Shown here in pieces: positions 56,272-64,000 of a DNA stretch of 64,000 nucleotides. Position 1 is the first letter of the stretch. Each line of letters starts with the position of its first letter. The notes under the pieces were generated by a model. That model searched no databases. It was not told where the DNA came from and saw only the letters and a program-made list of their open reading frames with translations. A program made the position numbers and the translations under genes. Origin of the DNA: Asterias rubens (taxonomy: Eukaryota; Echinodermata; Asteroidea; Forcipulatida; Asteriidae). The stretch is taken from assembly GCF_902459465.1 (NCBI RefSeq), contig NC_047083.1, positions 8,485,526 through 8,549,525 on the forward strand, read 5' to 3'.

Positions 56272-59200
56272 CTACATTCTTGTGTTTTCTTCATCAGGTT
56301 CGGTGGGTGGGTCAGACACAACACTTCCTTCGTCAGACCTGGAGGGGCTCTTCTCCTCAGTGGTGTCTGGGTCAACCTCATCCCCAACCGGTTCCACCAG
56401 AGCCAACGGAGACTTGCTAATCCAGTCTCCAGGAGGTGGTGGGAAGGTAACCTCCTCGTTCACAGAGTCAGCGTCATCCTCTGTAGGTCGAGTTGACCTA
56501 TCAACGGAGGCATAATGCGGTGGGATCTCTTCTTCGTCACTGTCTGGTATCGGGCGTTTCTCTTGTAGGGACTCCGCCTCGTCGTCTTCTTCGCTGTCAT
56601 GCAGATCAGGTTTGTGGTATATCTCTGTGCTGAGGACAACAGCAGCTGGTGCCTGCATGTTCTCGTACACTCCTTCTTGGGGGCCAGACTCATTTACAGA
56701 ATTGACGTGGTTTTTGTTAGTGAGCTCGTAGCCGTTTTGAGGTGCGGCTCCCTTCTCAACACTCAATTCTGCCTTCTGATCTGGATTTCCCCTTTTGGAT
56801 TTGAACTTATACCCCAAGAGAGCTCCAAAGACCATGACGATAACGCATAGCAAACCCACGCTTACAAAGATCATCGTACCGATTAAGGACTCCGCCTGAG
56901 CGGGGCTTAACTCTAATCCGAGAGATTTACCTATGACGGGCTTCTCGCCACACATCCCAGTTGGAGTTGGGTCCTTTCCATCGGTCGGTTCTGGGGTCCA
57001 CTCGGGAGAGCTCGGGGTCCTCTCCGTCGCTTCTTCGGTCGGGCAGGACTCCCTCGCAGCCTCGTTGAGCTCCGGTAGGTACTCGTTCCAGAAGAGGGCC
57101 TCCTCGCCTCGGTAGTCGCTGCCGACCTCCTCGGAGTTTAGTCGGACCTGGAGGTACTCCTTGGTGTCGCCGTATTCGGGCCAGATTGGTCCGGTAAGAT
57201 TGGACGGTGGGTCGGTCGTGTCAGAGTTGGGGTTCCTGGAAAGAGTTGAAGAGAAGAAGTCATCCAATGAGCAAATGCATATGAAGACGTATCATTACTT
57301 GGAAAAAATGAACGGGCATAACTTCAAAACACATTTTAAATAATAATATTATTTCCTTCTAGCCCTTTATCACACATCCAGGGATGAACATTTTCCTGCA
57401 AGATGTGGAGTCAAACGTACGTTTTGAAGTATGAACAATACAGCACCATGCAATGGTTTAAATTTGTCACTTTTGGTTCAAATTTGTATTCTGTGTATGT
57501 TTTCCTGTAATTCGACCCTTGGTCGCCATTTGAATTTTTTTTAAAGAACAAACCATTAATGAATGAATGAAAGTAAGAGATTCATTATTAAATCAACACC
57601 GTTCGCCATTTTATTGAACCACACAAAAATGCGGACATTGTTAATATTAACGAAGTAAAGACAAAGAAAATTAACCACACAAATTTTAGATATTTGCGTG
57701 GTTCAATATTATTATACTTTGAAAAACATCATTAATGATCTTTTCAATCAAATCAACGAACGCCTACAGCCCATCGCCCAATCTAAATCCCTTCCCCATA
57801 TAAACGCTTGATACCTCCAAAGAGGCAACAAGTCCCCTGCCACCAGCTATTGTGACTCTCACCTTTTAGCAACTTGTGGAAAGAATGAATCACAAACTGT
57901 AAAGTATTGCTCGATCTTGCGTGTAAGTTCACCGTGGGGGCTAACCATGGAGTAATGGAGAAAGAACTATGGGCTAACCATACCCCTTGTTAAAGGCAGT
58001 GGACACTTTTGGTAATTGTCAAAGACTAGCCTTCATAGTTGGTGTATCTCAACATTATGCATAAAATAACAAACCTGTGAAAATTTGAGCTCAATCGGTC
58101 ATCGAACTTGCGAGATAATAATGAAAGAAAAAACACCCTTGTCACACGAAGTTGTGTGCGCTTAGATGGTTGATTTCGAGACCTCAAGTTCTAAATCTGA
58201 GGTCTCGAAATCAAATTCGTGGAAAATTACTTCTTTCTCGAAAACTATGGCACTTTAGAGGGAGCCGTTTCTCACGATGTTTCATACCATCAACCTCTCC
58301 CCATTACTCGTTACCAAGTAAGGTTTTATGCTAATAATTATTTTGAGTAATTACCAATAGCGTCCATTGCCTTTAATTTTTGTATAACCTATTGGGTGAT
58401 TGATCACGCATGGTCCCATTGTGTCAGCCCAAATAATGCTGCAACTGAAAAATTTATTTTCCATAATAGGAGCCGCACGTGAAAATATGTCAGCACTGAT
58501 GTGAACAAACAACAACAAACTGCTTTTGTATGGAACCGGGGAATGACAGTGTGGTTTTCGTGTGCAAATAAGGAATTGTTTGGTGGATATTTCTACACTC
58601 CCCCCCCCCCACACACACATTAATTTTTGTTTTAATTTTGTACTTAAAGCCATTGGACACTTTCGGAACCGAACAAAAACTACAAGTTCACAGATTTATA
58701 ATAAACTTACAGGGTTTACAGAAATGGTGAAAGACTTCTCTTGAAATATTATTCCATGAAATGCTTTACTTTTTGAGAAAACATTAAAACAATTATCAAT
58801 TCTCGCTAACGAGAATTACGGATTTATTTTAAACACATGTCATGACACGGCGAAACGTGCTGATACAAGGGTGGGTTTCCCCGTTATTTTCTCCCGACTC
58901 CGATGGCCGATTGAGCCCAAATTTTCACAGGTTTGTTATTTTATATATAAATTGTGATACACGAAGTGTGGGCCTTGGACAATACTGTTTACCGAAAGGG
59001 TCCAATGGCTTTAAAGGCACTGGACAATACTGACAACTCAAAATAATCGTTAACCTAAAAACTTACATTGAAGCGAGCAACGGAGAGCTGATAAAATATT
59101 GTGAGAAAAGACTCCCTTTGAAGTAACGTATAATTTTTTTGGGGGAGAGGTAATTTCTCACTCAAGTATAATACATCTGAAAGCACACAATTTGTGCCAA

Positions 59201-61904
59201 AAGGGTGTTTTTCCTGGCACTATTCTCTTTCAAATTCGATGACCAATTGAGTCAAAGTTGGTGCAGGTTTTTTATTTTATGCATGGGGTACACCAAGTGA
59301 GAATACTGGTCCTTGACAATTACAAAATGTGTCCAGTGCCGTTAAGCATTTTTATGTCAATGTTCCTCAAATGAGCAGCCATGAAAATGGGGGAGGGTCC
59401 CATACTTCTACTCAAGAAGACTTATACAAGATGTCAATGGGCACAATTTGCTTCCCATTGTCTACTGGTGTACACTGGAAGAAATAATCCCCAAGGACTA
59501 CTCTCCAACTGTAAAAGAGTGAAAAACACCACTCTTAAGATTTCGAGTTGTCCCTCATACGGCTCTTCGAAAAGAGTGGTGGTTATTTCACTCTTTTAGA
59601 GGGGTTTCACACCAGGACAGAGTGAAAAATCACTCAAAAAGATGCAAACTTCAATCTAAAAGAGTGGAAGACCACTCGCAAAAGAGTTGTCCCTCATACG
59701 ACTCTTCAAGGAGTTATTTTCTACTCTTTTGCATCTATAGAGTACACACAATCTGATAAGTGTGACTGCAGTAACGCTTATCAGATTCATGTTTTTAGGG
59801 CATCAAAACTGATATAGTTACACCACCACTGTACTTCGTAGTGTAATGTTTCTCAAAATGCTTTATCGAAAGCTGCTGTAGGCATGCTTATATAAAACCA
59901 ATAATTGTTAATGCCATTAATTATAAGAATCATACCAAACATATACATTCCCATTAAAGGCACTGGACACATTTGGTTATATTATTGTCAAAGACCGGTA
60001 TTGCCACTGGTGTATCTAAAATAATTTATGCATAAAATAGCAAACCTGTGAACATTGACTCAATGGGACGATAGAGGGCAGCAGACTTACCGGGTAAATC
60101 CATTGTTCTCAGAATTATGCGCATGTTCAGAACTACGTAAACAATGGAAATTTACCCGGTATGTCTGCTGCCACCTAGCGTTAGAAAGTCTCCTATTGGT
60201 CATCGAAATTGCAAGAAGGTAAAACACACTATTGTTGCACAAAATGGAGCCGTTTCTCAAAAGGCTTTTTGTTATCAAACAAATCTCTATTGCTCGTGAT
60301 ACCAAGTACATTTTTATGCCAACAATTATTTTGAGTAACTTTCAATAGTGTCCAGTAACTTTAACTGGAGACATATTAAAGTAGAACTTCAAGACCCTCA
60401 ATATCACACTGCGATTGGAAATAAAATTATGTGCTCACCCAGTTTTGGCGAAATTTGACCAGAACTCAATCATGCGTTGACTCAGAGCTTGCTCCTCGGA
60501 GGTGAACGTCCTGCCGTCACCAGGCGCGATGAACGGCAGCCCCAAGACGTAAGACATCTCCCCACCATGTGGTACGAGCTCGATTTCTGGATACTCCCAA
60601 TCAACGGACGAACGATGATCAAAAACCATCATGAAGATCGAGGAGAGCATTTTATCCAGATCGTCAAGACGTTTTGAATGGTACCGGATGCTATTGGTAT
60701 CTAAGTGGATGTCGACGAGGGCTTGCATACGAGCAAAGTTCTCATCCGCGAAGTCGTTGGAGATGTAGTGTTCTTCAATCGCAAGTTTAGACACCCCAGA
60801 GTCGTCTGTGTATGAACGCAACCATTCCCCGAATTGTTCCTCAGTGACCCCGGAGGTGAGGTTATAGTCTTCCCCGTCTGAATGGAGACTCTTTTTGAGT
60901 AGATCGAGACCAATAGAACCATCCCCGGTGTTGAAGACCGAGAGAAAATCATGCGTGATGCCGTCCTTTGACTTCGCACCGAAGAAATCATCGTTTAAGA
61001 CGGGGCGCCAGACGTCGTAGCCACCCATCCCAGCGTCTAGAATCTCCTCCATTGATTTACTTCGGAGGCAGTCCATCAAGAGGCTAGTGTTATCACTTGA
61101 ACAGTTAAGATAACCCGCAAGCCCTTCTACATTCGACTCGTCACTAAATTCCGTATTCCAGTTAGGGCTATGAACAGCCATCCGATGAAACAGGGAGCGA
61201 CTGTCATCCGCCATTAGATGCAACGGTATAGATTCAAGCACGTCTGATTGACTAAAGAGTGTGACTCTCTCAGGGTCACCACCGAACGCCATGATGTTCT
61301 CCTTGACCCATTTCAAAGCCAGTCGCTGGTCCTTCAACCCGTAGTTCCCCTTAGCGCCGTCGTCCCCGGTGAACAGGAAACCAAACGGGCCAAGCCGGTA
61401 GTTGATTGTGACGACGACCACGCCCCCTTTTGTGGTGAGTACAGATACATCATAGGCGCTACCCTGGCCATGTTGGTAGCCCCCTCCATGTAGCCATACC
61501 ATGACTGCTAACCCAGACTGAGTCATATTCCCTAGAGGAGTGTAAACGTTCAGAGTCAAGCAGTCTTCACCAATCTCCCATCCCCCATCTGGAATCGTCA
61601 CGACGTACTCCGGGTTAAAGCCATCCACGGCAGGCTTGGACTGCGGGCATGATGGCCCGAACGAGGTAGCGTTAAACACTCCACCCCATGACGATTTGGG
61701 AACCGGGTCGCTGAATCGAAGCGGTCCAACGGGCGGCTCGGCGTACGGTATCCCCTTAAACACTCGATAAGCTTCCCCGTCTATCGCTCCTTCAGCCCCC
61801 ACGACGTCTCCTGCCATCGTAGACACAACTTCCGTATGACCGTTGTAGAATGCTGCTACGCAAAGCTGGACAAAACCAAGGAGGAAGTAAAAAACGGCAG
61901 CCAT
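56272..61904 (-). CDS. Single-pass membrane cholinesterase-like protein (type B carboxylesterase fold), two exons
   Basis: Exons 61904-60439 and 57235-56272 join in phase 2 (donor GG|GTGAGC, acceptor TTTCCAG|G) into 809 residues. Signal peptide 1-18. The esterase domain covers about 25-520. It has the oxyanion HGGG (139-142), NYRLGPFGF (168-176), FGGDPERVTLF (207-217), Cys86/Cys115 and Cys268/Cys279 as the usual disulfide pairs, and HGGEMSYVLGLPF with the family's His446. The nucleophile elbow, normally GESAG, reads SQSDV (218-222): Ser220 remains, but both glycines are gone. The acidic residue site reads GDGS (Asp328). A Ser/Thr/Pro/Glu-rich stalk follows, then one membrane helix (606-630) and a cytosolic tail of about 178 residues rich in Glu, Asp and Pro. 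The layout resembles neuroligin, gliotactin and neurotactin, so adhesion or signalling is more likely than catalysis. Confidence 0.92.
57990..58376 (+). mobile_element. TTAA-family A element in the intron of the cholinesterase-like gene
   Basis: Complete copy with both TTAA ends and the GAGACCTCA palindrome. Confidence 0.85.
58644..59345. mobile_element. Family B element and an A-like element sharing one TTAA (cholinesterase-like intron)
   Basis: Family B (58644-59014, reversed) is followed at the same TTAA (59011-59014) by an A-like element (59011-59345) whose ends read TTAAAGGCACTGGACAATAC and AAATGTGTCCAGTGCCGTTA A. Confidence 0.82.
59463..59770. repeat. Foldback/tandem block of AAGAGTG and CACTCTT words
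   Basis: TAAAAGAGTG...CACTCTTTT pairs, and GAGTTGTCCCTCATACGGCT CTTC occurs twice (about 59543 and 59684). The block has both direct and inverted repetition over about 300 bp. No gene. Confidence 0.65.
59953..60365. mobile_element. TTAA-family A-like element interrupted by the CTCF-like foldback
   Basis: The host element begins TTAAAGGCACTGGACACATT (about 59953) and ends CAATAGTGTCCAGTAACTTT A (about 60363). At 60061-60196 it is split by a 136-bp foldback copy with arms ATAGAGGGCAGCAGACTTAC CGGGTAAAT and ATTTACCCGGTATGTCTGCT GCCACCTAGCG. The host's ACTCAA-TTGGTCATCG phrase is cut in two, which shows real insertion. Confidence 0.85.
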
Positions 61905-62433
61905 CTTGGACTGAACAGCACAACTTTTTGTATACGCGACACTCCCAACTCGGGGACAACACGAAAGTGGTTTTGACTAACCGAAAACTGCAAAATGAGG
62001 CCCCTTTTTTGAAGCGGTTCAATGACGAACAATAATAGATATTCGTTGTGATTGAATTTGACCGTATGCATGACGACACTCACGCAGTGTGTGGGTTGCT
62101 TTACCTTTACCTTTTCAACTATGCTGAACAATAAAGGTGCCATTTGGGCTTCGAGAAATAGAAGTGCAGGGTTGTTTTCAAATATGTATACATTTCCAAA
62201 CCTTCATAATTTACGAAAATTATACCATGGACATCCGTATTGCTCAATACATAGGGATATGCTCCACTGCGCATTACAAAAAGTAGCAAAAGAACAGGGA
62301 AAACCCCAGGGCAGACTATACTGTTTATAAACGTTAAAGAACTAATCGTAACAAAAGTGTTGTTGTTTCACTATTTTTCCGTAGTTTGGGAGCCGCTAAC
62401 ACAAAATTCCAGAGCACCTTGGATAGCCTTTGA

Positions 62434-62820
62434 CTAAAGGAACTGTACACTGTTGGTAATAGTCAAAGGCCAGTCTTCTCACTTGGTGTATCTCAACATT
62501 ATGCCTAAAGTAACAAACCTATGAAAGTTTGAGCTCAATTGGTCGTCAGAGTTGCGAGATAACTATGAACGAAAAAACACCCTCGTCACACGAAGTTGTG
62601 TGCTTTTCAGATGCTTGATTTCGAGACCGCAAATTCTAAACTTGAAGTCTCGAAATCAAATTCGTGGAAAATTACTTCTTACTCGAAAACTACGTCACTT
62701 CAGAGGGCGCCGTTACTCACAATGTTTTATACCATCAACCTCTCCCCATTACTAGTTGCCAATAGAGGTTTATGCCGATAATTATTTTGAGTAATTACCA
62801 ATAGTGTCCACTGCCTTTTA
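62434..62820 (+). mobile_element. TTAA-family A element upstream of the cholinesterase-like gene
   Basis: Right end CCAATAGTGTCCACTGCCTT TTAG, left end worn (CTAAAGGAACTGTACACTGT TGG). Central palindrome present. Confidence 0.8.
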
Positions 62821-64000
62821 GTCAACAATGTGCAAAAACCGCTACATAAGACTTCGATATTGTTACCATTATTATTTTGAACTCCTAAAGACAGTGAGAT
62901 GTTTGAGAGAGTGACGTCATGTGCTCATCGTTGAAGAACGAGGACAATAAACAGAAAAGTGAAAGCAAGAGGTCTTCGTTACGGAACTCTAAAGACTGGG
63001 GAGCTTCTCAAGAAAGTTTGGAATGGGTACAAAGTATGAACAGATAATTTAAGTAAAGGGACAAAGCAAAGAACGCCTTGCGTCTTCACACGGGGATGCG
63101 TTTTTGAGAATGACTTTGTGTGGGCTCCATGATTTCGAAAAGACTCAAGGACGAGATCGCTGTGAGTGTGCAAGGTTTTTATATGATTGAAAAAATAGAA
63201 TTAGCTGTTGCAAACTTCTTATACCAACCTAAAAGACCTAGTATAAATGCAAACAAATTAATGGCCTGGCGTTTCGAAGGCTAATGACAACACAACAAAC
63301 ATGAACATGTTGTGATTGTTATAGCACCAACTTATCAAACACAGACTTCATACCAGCGACTACCACGTGTACTTTTTTGTGTTTGGAAAAACATGAACTG
63401 TTGACTGGTGTTCTGTCGAGCGGAAAACTCACGCAACAAACCCGTCAATCCAACACGACAAACCATGATGTGCTATCCGGTGTGCCATTTTTAGTGTAGC
63501 CTGGACATCTGACGTCACACTTCGAGGCTTGTGAATTACACCAGGGAGTGGCAACCCCCGTCTGTTATAACCTTTCACCTATAATACTCATTGTACATGG
63601 GGAATTGTAAGTGTTGCTGCCAAATCACTTCGGACCAATCAAACCACAGATATGGAAAGCTTACGTCATTCGAACCATCTACCTCCATGTTCGAATTCCC
63701 TCTCTTCCTTCCTCCATGGTACAACCATGGAGGCATGGAGGTAGAATTATTCTACCTCCATGGTACAACCATGTGTAAATCTCTCTTTTAGGGCTACCTC
63801 CATGGTACAACCATGTGTAAATCTCTCTTTTAGGGGGTTCGTTGGCTCTGAAAACAACCGGTGTGGTCTCCCGACGTCTGAACAGTATACTCCACTCGTC
63901 TTCAGGGGTTGAAATGGTTGAATGATTCGATTGGCGGAGGGGGGGGGGGGGGGGGGGGGAGTACTGTCCTCGGGAAACATCATCAAATATTCAGTATCAC
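62821..64000. other. Right edge without recognised gene
   Basis: No exon could be supported. Contents: a GACATCTGACGTCACACTTC GAGGCT phrase (63507-63532) also seen near 3422 and 49292; a 42-bp direct duplication of CTACCTCCATGGTACAACCA TGTGTAAATC (63750-63836); inverted CCATGGTACAACCATGG words; and a G-run of over twenty bases (63938-63959). Confidence 0.5.

Noticed and set aside
41290..58334. Recurring ORFs with text such as [13 protein letters not shown]
   Set aside because: They appear in every family A element (for example 41290, 41660, 43634, 47152, 53068, 58152) and are frames through the central palindrome, with stops and shifts at random.
63747..63986. - strand ORF with a run of prolines at the right edge
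   Set aside because: It derives from the G-run at 63938-63959 and a 42-bp duplication, with no family signal.

Overview
The window is a piece of an intron-rich, AT-rich animal genome crowded with short inverted-repeat transposons. GT-AG introns, tRNA-derived SINEs, LINE tails and the protein families present fit a marine invertebrate deuterostome. An echinoderm, perhaps a sea star, is my best guess, but this rests on family resemblance and not on a search. Exons were assembled by hand from reading frame, splice sites, intron phase and remembered orthologues. No transcript evidence was available.

Layout from left to right: (1) the last exon of a prostaglandin reductase-like gene on + (20-130). 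(2) Two related + strand genes for small type II membrane glycosyltransferases of the nucleotide-diphospho-sugar transferase family (3199-5694 and 9751-11463). The 3' end of the first is repeated 2 to 3 more times in tandem behind its stop. (3) A repeat-only stretch with a decayed transposase-like zinc finger, a degenerate tandem array and a 97-bp minisatellite (11.5-17.5 kb). (4) A complete importin-7/8 gene on - with 26 coding exons that join without a frame break into 1034 codons plus stop (45942 down to 17605). (5) A LINE tail and transposons (46-48.3 kb). (6) A four-exon - strand gene for a small secreted protein with a farnesoic-acid-methyltransferase-like (FAMeT) domain, whose C-terminus runs into a foldback element (51799 to 48327). 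(7) A repeat-rich gap (51.8-56.2 kb). (8) A two-exon - strand gene for an 809-residue single-pass cholinesterase-like membrane protein (61904 to 56272). (9) A repeat-rich right edge (62-64 kb).

The genes are not an operon and show no shared pathway. Importin-7/8 is housekeeping. The glycosyltransferases, the FAMeT protein and the cholinesterase-like protein all belong to the secretory or cell-surface system, but I see no evidence that they work together.

Most non-coding DNA is built from a few element families. Three TTAA-bounded families share an internal module and often sit end to end through one common TTAA. Others are a foldback of about 145 bp with paired CTCF-like motifs, a TTAGGAC palindrome family, a family bounded by TATAGACGATGTGACC, and several unique foldbacks.
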